Shown: positions 17,227 to 25,337 of the stretch, piece by piece
How positions within the stretch are numbered: position 1 is the first letter of the stretch
Layout of the letters: each line of letters starts with the position of its first letter
Origin: Amycolatopsis sp.
Lineage (GTDB): Bacteria; Actinomycetota; Actinomycetes; Mycobacteriales; Pseudonocardiaceae
Direction of reading: 5' to 3'
Length of the DNA stretch: 64,000 bases
Assembly: GCF_025464955.1 (NCBI RefSeq)
Contig: NZ_JAODNM010000092.1
Location: forward strand, 124,001 to 188,000
Position numbers and translations under genes: made by a program
Notes under the pieces: model-generated
The model's database searches: none
The model's input: only the letters and a program-made list of their open reading frames with translations
What the model was told of the DNA's origin: nothing

Positions 17227-17272
17227 GGGTGTGCGTCCTTTCCTGGAAGCATGTTCGGGGATGTGTTCGGGA

Positions 17273-18661
17273 CTAGCGGGCGATCTCGACGTTTTCCAGG
17301 ACGCCGAGCGCGTCCGGAACCAGCACCGCGGCGGAGTAGTAGGCGCTGACCAGATAGGACGCGACGGCCTGGTCGTTGATGCCTTGGAAGCGCACGTTGA
17401 GGCCCGGCTGGTACTCGTCGGGCAAGCCCGTCTGGTGCAGCCCGATGACGCCGTTGTCGTCCTCGCCGGTCCGCATCGCGAGGATCGACGACGTGCCGGC
17501 GTCGGTGATCGGGATCTTGTCGCACGGCAGCAGCGGCACCCCGCGCCACGCGGTGACGGGCTTGCCGTCGACGACGGTGCCTTCCGGGTAGAGACGGCGT
17601 TTGGTGCATTCCCGCCCGAACGCGGCGATCGCGCGGGGGTGGGCGAGGAAGAACTTCGTCTTGCGGCGCCGGCTGACGAGCTCGTCCATATCGTCGGGGG
17701 TGGGTGGGCCGGAGCGTGTCTGGAACCGCGACGTGAGGTCGGCATTGTGCAGCAGGCCGAACTCGCGGTTGTTGATCATGTCGTGTTCCTGCCGCTCCCG
17801 CAGGGCTTCCACGGTGAGGCGGATTTGCTCGTCGAGCTGGTTCATCGGTCCGTTGTAGAGGTCGGTGACGCGGGTGTGCACCCGCAGCACGGTCTGCGCG
17901 ACGGCCAGCTCGTACTCGCGCGGCGAGGTCTCGTAGTCGGCGAAGGTGCCGGGCAGGATGGGTTCGCCGTCGTGGCCTGACGACATCCCGATCTCGGCCT
18001 CACCCTTCGCGTTCTGCGGGACGTCGCCGAGCGCGAGGGCGTCCTGCACGTGCTGGCGCATCGCTTCCGAACGGCCGTTGAGGTCGGTGAACGCGTCCGA
18101 GCGCAGTTTCAGCACGATGACCGGCGTGACGGCCTTGGCGGTGAACGGCCAGTTCCGGTTGATACCGCTGAGCATCTCGTCGCCGAAGTGGTCCCCGTCG
18201 GCCATAGTGCCCAAGGTGATCTCGTCCGCGTACTCACCGGGGGCGACCTTGGCGACCTTGCCGTGCGCGACCAATACGACTTCGTCGAGCGGGCTGCCGT
18301 GCGCGACGATGACCTCGCCGGGGGCGTATTCGTGCTGGACGAACCGGTCGGCGAGCGCGGTGAGCGTGTCTTCGTCGTCGAAACCGCGCAACAGAGCCAG
18401 TTCCGCCAGTTCCTGTGGCACCACTCGGACGTCGGCACCGACGTTGGTGAAGCTCACCCGTCCGTCGCCGACGGTGTACGTCAGGCGCCGGTTGACCCGG
18501 TACGCACCACCCGCGGCTTCCACCCAGGGCAGCATCTTCAGCAGCCACCGGGGCGTGATGCCCTGCATCTGGGGCCGCGTCTTGGTCGTGGTCGCCAGGT
18601 TGCGGGCGGCGGCCGTGCCGAGGCTCAGCTGCCGATCGAGGTCGGGCTCGGTAGTGGTCAT
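17273..18661 (-). CDS. Family 2B encapsulin shell protein A (cyclic-nucleotide-binding domain inserted)
   Basis: Shell subunit of 462 aa of the EshA-like Family 2B encapsulins (HK97 phage-capsid fold). N-terminal arm ARNLATTTKTRPQMQGITPR and RVNRRLTYTVGDGRVSF are diagnostic. A Crp-type domain is inserted at about residues 85-210 (PGEVIVAHGSPLDEVVLVAH, GDHFGDEML). The capsid fold then resumes (GHDGEPILPGTFADYETSPR, EYELAVAQTVLRVHTRVTDL) and ends YYSAAVLVPDALGVLENVE. The canonical FGE...PRxA phosphate cassette is altered to FGD...FTAK, so nucleotide binding is uncertain. Its ATG overlaps the stop of shell B. Confidence 0.93.
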   Translation of the reverse strand: MTTTEPDLDRQLSLGTAAARNLATTTKTRPQMQGITPRWLLKMLPWVEAAGGAYRVNRRLTYTVGDGRVSFTNVGADVRVVPQELAELALLRGFDDEDTLTALADRFVQHEYAPGEVIVAHGSPLDEVVLVAHGKVAKVAPGEYADEITLGTMADGDHFGDEMLSGINRNWPFTAKAVTPVIVLKLRSDAFTDLNGRSEAMRQHVQDALALGDVPQNAKGEAEIGMSSGHDGEPILPGTFADYETSPREYELAVAQTVLRVHTRVTDLYNGPMNQLDEQIRLTVEALRERQEHDMINNREFGLLHNADLTSRFQTRSGPPTPDDMDELVSRRRKTKFFLAHPRAIAAFGRECTKRRLYPEGTVVDGKPVTAWRGVPLLPCDKIPITDAGTSSILAMRTGEDDNGVIGLHQTGLPDEYQPGLNVRFQGINDQAVASYLVSAYYSAAVLVPDALGVLENVEIAR

Positions 18662-20091
18662 GACTCGCGGCCGACTTCCGCGGCCTCGAGCACGGCCAGC
18701 GCGTCCGGCACCAAAACGGCGGCGGAGTAGTAGGTGCTGACGAGGTAGGAGAGGATGGCGTGCTCGGAGATGCCCATGAAACGGACGTTCAGGCCGGGCT
18801 CGTATTCGTCGGGCAGCCCGATCTCGCGCAGCCCGACGACACCCTGGTTCTGTTCACCGGTGCGCATCAGCAGCACGGAGCTGGTCCGCGTGGTGCTGAC
18901 CGGAATCTTGTTGCACGGGTAGATCGGCACTCCCCGCCACGCCGGTACCTTGTGGCCGCCGACGTCGACGCCGGTCGGGTAGATGCCGGCTTTGGTGCAC
19001 TCGCGGCTGAACGCGGCGATCGTGCGCGGATGCGCGAGGAAGAACCCGGGTTCCTTCCAGACCAGGGAAAGCAGGTCGTCGAAGTCGTCCGGGGTCGGCG
19101 GGCCGGTGCGGGTCGGGATGCGCTGGGAGAAATCGGCGTTGTGCAGCAGCCCGAAGTCGGTGTTGTTGACCATCTCGTGCTCTTGCCGCTCGCGCAGCGC
19201 TTCGATGGTCAGCCGCAGCTGCTGCTCGGTCTGGTCCATCGGCTGGTTGTACAGGTCGGAGACGCGGGTGTGGACCCGTAGCACGGTCTGGGCGACGCTC
19301 AACTCGTACTCGCGCGGGGAAGACTCGTAGTCCACGAAAGTGCCGGGCAGCACCGGTTCTCCGTCGTGGCCGGACGAGATGTCAATCTCGGCTTCACCGG
19401 AGTCGTTGGCCGCGGCGCCCGTCCGTGACGTGTTTTCGATCTGCGCCCGCAGCGTTTCCGACTGCTCCAGGATCTGCTCGAACACCTGGCGGGACAGGGT
19501 CAGTACGGTGCCGGCGGTGACCGCTTTCGCGGTGAACTCCCAGATCCCGTCGGCGGACACCAGTGCCTGCGCGCCGAAGAAGTCTCCGTCCTTCACCACG
19601 CCGAGCGCTGTGTCCTCGCCATAGGCGCCGGGGCCGGATTTGGTGATCTTGCCGTGCGCGATGAGGAAGACCTGATCGGCCCGGTGCCCGAACTCGACCA
19701 GCACCTCGCCGGGCTCGACCTCTCGCTGCACGAACCGGCGGGCCAGCTCCGGAAGGACCTCCTCGTCGTCGTACCCGTTGAGCGGCGGCAGTTCCCCGAG
19801 TTCCGCCGGGATGACCTTGATCTGCGCGCCGGTCTTCTCGAAGGTCACCCGCCCGTCGCCGACGGTGTAGTTCAACCGCCGGTTGACCCGGTACGTACCG
19901 CCGTTGACCTGGGTCCATTCGAGCATCTTCAGCAGCCAGCGCGAGGAGATGCCCTGCATCTGAGGGACGGACTTGGTCGTGGTGGCCAGGTTGCGCGCGG
20001 CGGCCCGGCCCAAGCTCAACTGCGGATGTTCGGCGTCCGGCGAGGCGCCTGGAGAGGTGTCCGATTCGGTTACGGTCACAGCGATGTCCAC
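18658..20091 (-). CDS. Family 2B encapsulin shell protein B (cyclic-nucleotide-binding domain inserted)
   Basis: Second shell subunit, 477 aa, paralogous to the next gene along its whole length (RNLATTTKSVPQMQGISSRW, RVNRRLNYTVGDGRVTF, GHDGEPVLPGTFVDYESSPR, YYSAAVLVPDALAVLEAAEV). The inserted cNMP-type domain is at about residues 98-212 and its cassette reads FFGAQALVSADGIWEFTAKA, again without the usual Glu and Arg. The N-terminal arm is about 13 residues longer than in A. GTG 20091 was chosen, and GTG 20079 is possible. It is first in the operon, and the ATGA overlap with A suggests the two subunits are made together, probably for a mixed shell. Confidence 0.93.
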   Translation of the reverse strand: MDIAVTVTESDTSPGASPDAEHPQLSLGRAAARNLATTTKSVPQMQGISSRWLLKMLEWTQVNGGTYRVNRRLNYTVGDGRVTFEKTGAQIKVIPAELGELPPLNGYDDEEVLPELARRFVQREVEPGEVLVEFGHRADQVFLIAHGKITKSGPGAYGEDTALGVVKDGDFFGAQALVSADGIWEFTAKAVTAGTVLTLSRQVFEQILEQSETLRAQIENTSRTGAAANDSGEAEIDISSGHDGEPVLPGTFVDYESSPREYELSVAQTVLRVHTRVSDLYNQPMDQTEQQLRLTIEALRERQEHEMVNNTDFGLLHNADFSQRIPTRTGPPTPDDFDDLLSLVWKEPGFFLAHPRTIAAFSRECTKAGIYPTGVDVGGHKVPAWRGVPIYPCNKIPVSTTRTSSVLLMRTGEQNQGVVGLREIGLPDEYEPGLNVRFMGISEHAILSYLVSTYYSAAVLVPDALAVLEAAEVGRES

Positions 20092-20632
20092 CCATCGATT
20101 ATCGTGAAACGAAAACCAGGAATCAGCTGAATGTGTGACCCGAATTCGGCGGGTCAGTATTCAGCAAGTCAGCGAAACCGAGGTAAACCATAGCAAGCGC
20201 GCACTGTTGTGCAAGCACACTTTTGGGTCAGGAAAAAGAGTCACTCGAATGCCGAATCTGAGCTGGTCAGGATCAATTTTGACGAATTGTCACCTGGTGT
20301 CACGCCTGAATGCACGTTCGGCCTAGTGGTGGGGCGGACGAGTTATGGAGGTTCTCGCTAAGTCGACTGAATGGCGATTGCCGGCATCGATCGGACGAAA
20401 CCGGTTTTGTTCAGGTGTCGCTCGAATGAATCTTTCTCGACAGTTCCGTTGTTCTACTAAACGGTAGTGACGCCCGCGCGGCGGACGTTGCCACGCGTGA
20501 CTCGCCACCTTGACCGTCCCGTCTGCTCAGTCAGGCCGCGAGACCGCCGAGGAGCGCCACGACGCCGAAGGCGCCGAGGCGATGGCCGAGCGAACTCCGC
20601 GCCCAGCGCTGGCCGACTCATGACGTTGCCAA
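20092..20632. other. Long intergenic region upstream of the encapsulin operon
   Basis: No convincing gene. The stretch between about 20100 and 20470 is visibly richer in A/T than its neighbours and has stops in all frames. It holds the probable encapsulin promoter. The right part (20470-20630) returns to high GC and could be remnant coding sequence, but I see no family in it. Confidence 0.5.
20187..20219 (-). promoter_or_regulatory. Candidate promoter of the encapsulin/2-MIB operon
   Basis: Read on the minus strand: TTGCAC (complement of 20209-20214), 16 nt, then TATGGT (complement of 20187-20192). This would start RNA near 20180, about 90 nt before the GTG of shell B. The dyad TGTGCAAGCACA (20208-20219) overlaps the -35 box and may be an operator. 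Prediction only. Confidence 0.35.
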
Positions 20633-20670
20633 GATATTCCTTGACAAGAATATTCTAAGAGGTGAATACT
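20633..20670 (+). promoter_or_regulatory. Promoter and quasi-palindromic operator of the ArsR-AHSA1 gene
   Basis: TTGACA (20641-20646), 18-nt spacer, AATACT (20665-20670). RNA would start at about 20677, directly at the ATG at 20678, giving a leaderless message. The -35 lies inside the quasi-palindrome GATATTCCTTGACAAGAATA (ending at 20654), and AGAATATTCT in the spacer is a perfect 10-bp palindrome. Autorepression is likely. Confidence 0.55.
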
Positions 20671-20677
20671 CTTGGTC

Positions 20678-21490
20678 ATGGACGGGATCGCATCAGCACT
20701 GGGAGACGGAGCGCGGTGGCGCATCGTCGAGCTCCTCGCGGAGCGGCCGCGGTCGGTCGGCGAACTGGCCGAGCTGACCGGTTTGCGGCAGCCGCAGACC
20801 ACCAAGCACCTCCAGACGCTCGCCCGCGCCGGCCTCGTCACGGTTTTCCCGCTCGGGCAACGTCGTGTCTACGCGGTCGAGCCCGCACCACTGAACGCTC
20901 TTGCGCACAGACTGCGGGAACTGGTCGGTGCAATCGAGGCCCATGAGGGCGAGCGAGACGTCCTCTCGCGGTACCGCGCCACCATCGACGTGGACTTCGC
21001 GGCCGCGGACCGGGAACGGTGGGCGGACGGGCGCACCTTCTCGTTCGAGCGCGTTCTGCCCGTGCCCCGGGACGTCGTCTGGCGGTTCTGGGGCGACCCG
21101 GACCTGCTTGCGTCCTGGTGGGCCCCGCCGTCGATGGCAGTCACCGACTGCGTTCTCGAGCCGAAGCCGGGTGGTCGCGTCGTCCTCGAATACCGCGACG
21201 CCGAGGGCCGGTACCGCTCGGAAGGGCGGGTCCACACCGCAAACAAGCCCGAGCACCTCGTGTTCGACCTTTCGGTGCTGGACGCGGCGGGGGCGGTCTC
21301 GTTCACCGGCCACTACGACCTGGCTTTCGCTGCCGTCCAGGACGGCACCCGACTGCAACTCGGCTTGCACATCACCGAAACGACCGTCGAGGCCGCGCCC
21401 TATATCGCCGGAATCGAAACCGGCTGGGGCCAGGTGCTCGACAACCTCGTCGCTGCAGTACAAACAAACCGAAAGGAATCGTCACCATGA
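20678..21490 (+). CDS. Fused ArsR winged-helix / AHSA1 (SRPBCC) protein
   Basis: Single 270-aa chain joining the two proteins that are separate genes at 13668-14425 and 28215-29020. Residues 1-90 are an ArsR winged helix (ARWRIVELLAERPRSVGELA, LRQPQTTKHLQTLARAGLVT). Residues about 118-265 are an AHSA1 domain (FSFERVLPVPRDVVWRFWGD, WWAPPSMAVTDCVLEPKPGG). The domains may form a one-component sensor in which the hydrophobic pocket modulates DNA binding. That is inference. ATG 20678 sits at the predicted RNA start. It overlaps the next gene by 4 nt. Confidence 0.9.
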   Translation: MDGIASALGDGARWRIVELLAERPRSVGELAELTGLRQPQTTKHLQTLARAGLVTVFPLGQRRVYAVEPAPLNALAHRLRELVGAIEAHEGERDVLSRYRATIDVDFAAADRERWADGRTFSFERVLPVPRDVVWRFWGDPDLLASWWAPPSMAVTDCVLEPKPGGRVVLEYRDAEGRYRSEGRVHTANKPEHLVFDLSVLDAAGAVSFTGHYDLAFAAVQDGTRLQLGLHITETTVEAAPYIAGIETGWGQVLDNLVAAVQTNRKESSP

Positions 21491-22086
21491 CGAACTCGAC
21501 CAGCCGCAGAGTGACCGCAAACCTGAGCCTCACCCTTGACGGGCGCTACAGCGGCCCGGGCGGGCCCGGCGACCTGGGGGCGATCGTCCCGTACGCGGTC
21601 ACCGAGGTCGGGCGAAACCACCTCGCCCGGATCTGGGAAGGCGCGACGACGGCGCTGTTGGGCCGGCTCAACGCCGAGGGGTTCTTGGGGTTCTGGCCGT
21701 CGGTCGCCGAGGACGAGAACGCTGATCCTCGCGATCGCGGATACGCGAAGTGGTTGGTGGACACGGAAAAGGTGGTCCTCTCGAGCACGTTGACAGAGGC
21801 GCCGTGGGAACGCACGCGCGTGCTGAACGCCCCCGCCGAGGACGTCGTCACCGAGCTCAAGGCCACCGGCGAGGGCGACATCCTCGTCAACAGCAGCGTG
21901 AGCGTCATCAAGGCGCTGCTTTCGGCGGATCTGGTCGACCGGCTGTATCTCATGATCTGTCCCGAGATCGCCGGCGGTGGGCAGCGGCTGTTCGACGACG
22001 GCTTGCCCGCTTCGAAGTGGACGCTCACCCACCTGGAAACCGGTGACCTGGGCGAGATCGCCGTGGTCTACGACCGCGCCCGCTAG
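21487..22086 (+). CDS. Dihydrofolate reductase family protein (RibD_C fold)
   Basis: NADPH-dependent reductase-like protein of 199 aa. Features of the RibD C-terminal/DHFR fold are VTANLSLTLDGRYSGPGG, TTALLGRLNAEGF, KWLVDTEKVVLSSTL and GDILVNSSVSVIKALLSADL, DRLYLMICPEIAGGGQRLFD. It is unlikely to be the folate enzyme itself, since members of this group have diverse or unknown substrates. The ATG overlaps the stop of the ArsR-AHSA1 gene, so it is the regulator's operon partner and probable output. Confidence 0.88.
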   Translation: MTNSTSRRVTANLSLTLDGRYSGPGGPGDLGAIVPYAVTEVGRNHLARIWEGATTALLGRLNAEGFLGFWPSVAEDENADPRDRGYAKWLVDTEKVVLSSTLTEAPWERTRVLNAPAEDVVTELKATGEGDILVNSSVSVIKALLSADLVDRLYLMICPEIAGGGQRLFDDGLPASKWTLTHLETGDLGEIAVVYDRAR

Positions 22087-22097
22087 CTGTGACCCCT

Positions 22098-22120
22098 CGC
22101 AAGTCGCCGTCGAGTTGCGG
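22098..22120. repeat. Short palindromic unit, CAAGTCG...CGAGTTG type
   Basis: Imperfect palindrome CGCAAGTCGCCGTCGAGTTG in the gap between the convergent DHFR-like and ALDH genes. The same unit recurs near 25257, 54223 and 57377. About 20 nt on, GTGGGACTCG occurs three times in a row at irregular spacing (22136-22190). Possibly a terminator region. Confidence 0.5.
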
Positions 22121-22224
22121 TGCTGGTGGAGCCGGGTGTGGGACTCGGCTCCGTCAGCGTGGGACTCGCCGCCGGCGAGTGTGGGACTCGCCGGCGGCAC
22201 AATCCGCACCCGAAGGCGCCGCCG

Positions 22225-23640
22225 CTACACCATCACGGAGCGCGGTTCGAGGAAGCCCTCGAGGCCGAAGGCGCCGTATTCCCGACCGATGCCCGACTGC
22301 TTGAATCCGCCGAACGGCGACAGCGGCTCGTAACCGCCGTTGATCGCCACGCGGCCCGCCTCGAGCCGCGACGCGATGCGACGAGCTCGTGCGAGATCCG
22401 ACGAAAAGACGTAGGCGTGCAAGCCGTAGTCCGTGTCGTTGGCGATCTCGACGGCGTGGTCCTCGTCGCGGTAGGTGAGGATCGACAGCACCGGCCCGAA
22501 GATTTCCTCGCGCGCGATCCTCATGTCGTTGGTGACGCCCGCGAACAGTGTCGGCCGCACGAAATACCCGTCCGCAAGTCCTTCCGGCCGACCGGGGCCG
22601 CCGACGACGATCCGGGCGCCTTCCTCGACACCGAGACGGATGTAGCTCTGGACGCGCTCCCACTGCTGTTCGCTCACCATCGGACCGATGGCGGTCGCCG
22701 GGTCGCGCGGATCGCCGCTGGGGAAGTCGGCCATCTTCTCCTTGGCGACGGCGAGCACCTCGTCCAATCGGCTCTCCGGGACGAGGATGCGGGTGCCGGC
22801 GACGCACGCCTGGCTGCTGTTGGCGAACCCGGCCATGAATGCCCCGGTGACAGCGGTCTCCAGGTCGGCGTCGTCGAGGATGATCGACGGGGACTTGCCG
22901 CCGAGTTCGAGCGTCAGGCTCTTCAGGGTGTCGGCCGCCTCACGGAAGATGGTCTTGCCGACCGCGGTCGACCCGGTGAAGGAAACCTTGGCGACGTCAG
23001 GGTGCCGGGTGAGCGCGGTCCCGACGACATCGCCGCGGCCGGTGACGATGTTGAAAACACCCTTCGGCAGTCCGGCTTCGTGGAGTGCTTGGGTCACGAC
23101 CTGGGTCTGCGTCGCGCTCATCTCGCTCGGCTTGATGACGACGGTGCAGCCGGCCGCCAACGCGGTCGCGAGCTTGTCGCTGATGAAGAACACATCGGAG
23201 TTCCACGGCGAGATCAGGGCGGCGACGCCGACCGGCGCCATCTCCACGGTGGCTTTGCCGACCTGGTGGGTGAAGTCGAATTCTTCCAAGGTCGTGATCA
23301 TGTCGGCGAACGCACCGATGGCGCTGTCGGCCATGAACCCGTTGCGGACCGGGGCGCCGAACTCCGTGATGATGGCATCGAACATTTCGTCCCGGCGCGC
23401 GGCGACCGCGTTCTGAAGTCGGCGCAGCGCGTCGATCCGCTCTTCCTTTGACGTCGCGGACCAAGCCGGCAGCGCACGCTTTGCCGCTGCGATAGCCGCT
23501 TCGGTATCCACCTCGTCGGCAAGCCGGACCTGACCGATCGTTTTCCCGGTCGCGGGGTTGAAGAGATCGAAGAGTTCTGTGCCGTGCGGGGTGACGAATT
23601 CCCCGTCGATGTAGATCTTGTCGATTACGTGGTGTTCCAT
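22225..23640 (-). CDS. NAD(P)-dependent aldehyde dehydrogenase
   Basis: ALDH superfamily enzyme of 471 aa, near normal size. It has the catalytic cysteine in NSSQACVAGTRI (Cys279), the general-base glutamate in TLELGGKSPSI, the cofactor loop KVSFTGSTAVGKTIF, and the late motif EEIFGPVLSILTY. The substrate is unknown. ATG 23640 is preceded by GGAGAAAACG. It starts 9 bp after the Ddn-like gene on the same strand, so the two form an operon, with an AraC regulator upstream. Confidence 0.95.
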   Translation of the reverse strand: MEHHVIDKIYIDGEFVTPHGTELFDLFNPATGKTIGQVRLADEVDTEAAIAAAKRALPAWSATSKEERIDALRRLQNAVAARRDEMFDAIITEFGAPVRNGFMADSAIGAFADMITTLEEFDFTHQVGKATVEMAPVGVAALISPWNSDVFFISDKLATALAAGCTVVIKPSEMSATQTQVVTQALHEAGLPKGVFNIVTGRGDVVGTALTRHPDVAKVSFTGSTAVGKTIFREAADTLKSLTLELGGKSPSIILDDADLETAVTGAFMAGFANSSQACVAGTRILVPESRLDEVLAVAKEKMADFPSGDPRDPATAIGPMVSEQQWERVQSYIRLGVEEGARIVVGGPGRPEGLADGYFVRPTLFAGVTNDMRIAREEIFGPVLSILTYRDEDHAVEIANDTDYGLHAYVFSSDLARARRIASRLEAGRVAINGGYEPLSPFGGFKQSGIGREYGAFGLEGFLEPRSVMV

Positions 23641-23649
23641 CGTTTTCTC

Positions 23650-24108
23650 CTAGAGTTTTTCGGGCGGGCTCGAGGACGCCGTCCGCAGCTTTTTGTCGTC
23701 GAACACGATTTCGATCAGCGGGCTGTGCGCGAACCAGTCGTCGAAGTTCTCCCGCGGGCGCCCCCGCGCTACGAGTTCGGGGCTGTTTTGCAGTTCGAGG
23801 ACCGCGGTGATCACCCGTCGCCGGGTTGTCTCGTCGACCGGTACGGCGGTCGCGGGCAGATCGGCGGTGACCCCGTGCTTGAGATGCACGGTGAAGCGCG
23901 GATTGGCTTGCACGTTCACATACCAACTACGGGGTGCCGGCATACCGGTGATGTACCAGCGGCCGTCGACGCGATGGAACCAGACCTCGATGCGGCGGGG
24001 GATACCGCTGCGTCGGCCCAACGTCGTGATGTCGATCGTGCGCTCGGCATAGGAGGAGTCCGGCCCGATGGCGAGGGCGCGCATGACGGCGTCGTAGTCG
24101 TACTCCAT
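23650..24108 (-). CDS. Deazaflavin (F420)-dependent nitroreductase family protein (Ddn-like)
   Basis: Split beta-barrel protein of 152 aa in the Ddn/DUF385 group, typical of actinobacteria that make coenzyme F420. Signature segments are ITTLGRRSGIPRRIEVWFHR, DGRWYITGMPAPRSWYVNVQ and ANPRFTVHLKHG. ATG 24108 follows GGAGG. It is upstream of, and almost abuts, the ALDH gene. F420 dependence is inferred from family. Some members use flavins or heme instead. Confidence 0.85.
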   Translation of the reverse strand: MEYDYDAVMRALAIGPDSSYAERTIDITTLGRRSGIPRRIEVWFHRVDGRWYITGMPAPRSWYVNVQANPRFTVHLKHGVTADLPATAVPVDETTRRRVITAVLELQNSPELVARGRPRENFDDWFAHSPLIEIVFDDKKLRTASSSPPEKL

Positions 24109-24243
24109 GTCGTGCCTCCTGCGTTGTTCTCACTGTCCCGGAATCGTTGGTGCTTTCCGGTATCTCCATGAAAACAACGTCACCGGGCTCGGGCCAGCAA
24201 GATCCTCTCGCCTGGTTGCACAATCCTCTTTACTTGGTCTGTT

Positions 24244-25149
24244 TCATGGCATCGAGGCACCAGCCGGGCTGGCCCCGCTGCGCATGCGTTCCGCGTCGAG
24301 GCTGGGCGGGGCGCCGAACTGGCGTCGGTATTCCCGGCTGAACTGGGACGGACTGTCGTAGCCGACACGATGGCTGACGCCGGTGATGTCGTTCGGCCGG
24401 TTCGCCAGCAGCAATCGCGCAGACTGCAGCCGGATGTGCTTCTGGAACTGGATCGGGGTCATCGTGGTCACCGTCTGAAAATTGCGGTGGAAAGCGGAGA
24501 CGCTCATTCCCGAGATCTGTGCGACGTCCTCGACCCGGAACGGGCTGGCGTAGTTTTCCCGGATCCACTGCACGGCACGTCTGATGTGCGTCAGGCTGCT
24601 GTCGGCCAGGCCGAGCTGGCGTACGACGTCACCTTGTTCGCCGGTGATCAACCGCCAGAGGATTTCGCGCTTGACCAACGGGACCAGTGCCTTGCGGTCC
24701 CGTGGCTGATCGAGCAGGCGCAGCAGCCGCACAACAGCGTCGAGCAGCTCGTCCGGCGCGTCGCTGACCGTGATTCCCGGCGGCGCGGTGTTGGGGGACT
24801 TCGGCAGGTCACCGGGCTCGGCTTGCAGCAGCACCTCCGCGACGTCGGCAGGTTCCAGGGTCATGCCGAAACCGAGCGTGGGATGGCCCGGGGCGGCGTC
24901 GAGGAAGTGTCCCGTCACCGGGAGGTCGACCGAAGTGACGAGGAACTGACCAGCGCCGTAGTCGTAGACGCGGTCGCCCAGCGCCAGCCGCTTGGTGCCC
25001 TGGGCGACGACCGCCAGCGACGTACCGGACATCCCGGACGCCGGCGGAATGGGGTGGTCGGCCACGCAGACCCGGACACCGTCGATGGCCGTCGTCAAAT
25101 CCGGCCGCACATGCCGTTCCAGTAGTTCGCGAAGCTCGTCCAGAGACAT
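24244..25149 (-). CDS. AraC-family transcriptional regulator
   Basis: Regulator of 301 aa. The N-terminal AraC_N-type cupin (SLAVVAQGTKRLALGDRVYD, YGAGQFLVTSVDLPVTGHFL) senses a ligand. The C-terminal pair of helix-turn-helices is clear (SPFRVEDVAQISGMSVSAFH and NDITGVSHRVGYDSPSQFSR). It lies 135 bp upstream of the Ddn-like/ALDH operon on the same strand, so it is the likely controller of aldehyde handling. The end (ASPAGASMP) is short and variable. Confidence 0.93.
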   Translation of the reverse strand: MSLDELRELLERHVRPDLTTAIDGVRVCVADHPIPPASGMSGTSLAVVAQGTKRLALGDRVYDYGAGQFLVTSVDLPVTGHFLDAAPGHPTLGFGMTLEPADVAEVLLQAEPGDLPKSPNTAPPGITVSDAPDELLDAVVRLLRLLDQPRDRKALVPLVKREILWRLITGEQGDVVRQLGLADSSLTHIRRAVQWIRENYASPFRVEDVAQISGMSVSAFHRNFQTVTTMTPIQFQKHIRLQSARLLLANRPNDITGVSHRVGYDSPSQFSREYRRQFGAPPSLDAERMRSGASPAGASMP

Positions 25150-25200
25150 ACCACGATTTCAGCACAAACCCCGCTCTTGTGTCGTGCGAGCGACGCGTGG

Positions 25201-25322
25201 GCGCTTTTGTACTTTTGTGCCCTCGTTGCATGCGCGTGTAACCCGCGCACGCAAGGACCGCAACTCGACGGCGACTTGCGGTCTCTTAGAAACTAAGAGA
25301 CCTCGCAAAAGCGCAAAAGTGG
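25201..25322. repeat. Composite palindromic element with terminator hairpin, copy 1
   Basis: Contains in order CGCTTTTGTACTTTTGTG (25202-25219), the unit ACCGCAACTCGACGGCGACT (from 25257), a perfect 9-bp hairpin GTCTCTTAG/CTAAGAGAC (25281-25301) and CAAAAGCGCAAAAGT (25305-25319). The last is the exact complement of 15 nt at 57254-57268. It lies downstream of the PEP mutase-like gene and can terminate it. A related composite is at 57252-57401. Confidence 0.65.
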
Positions 25323-25337
25323 GAAGCCGGCGACCCG

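Noticed and set aside
20208..20219. TGTGCAAGCACA as a Crp-type site linking the encapsulin operon to cAMP
   Set aside because: Crp-like sites need a wider spacing between half-sites (TGTGA-N6-TCACA). Kept only as a possible operator dyad.
22130..22200. Three GTGGGACTCG repeats as a CRISPR-like array
   Set aside because: Only three short, irregularly spaced units with no spacers and no cas genes.
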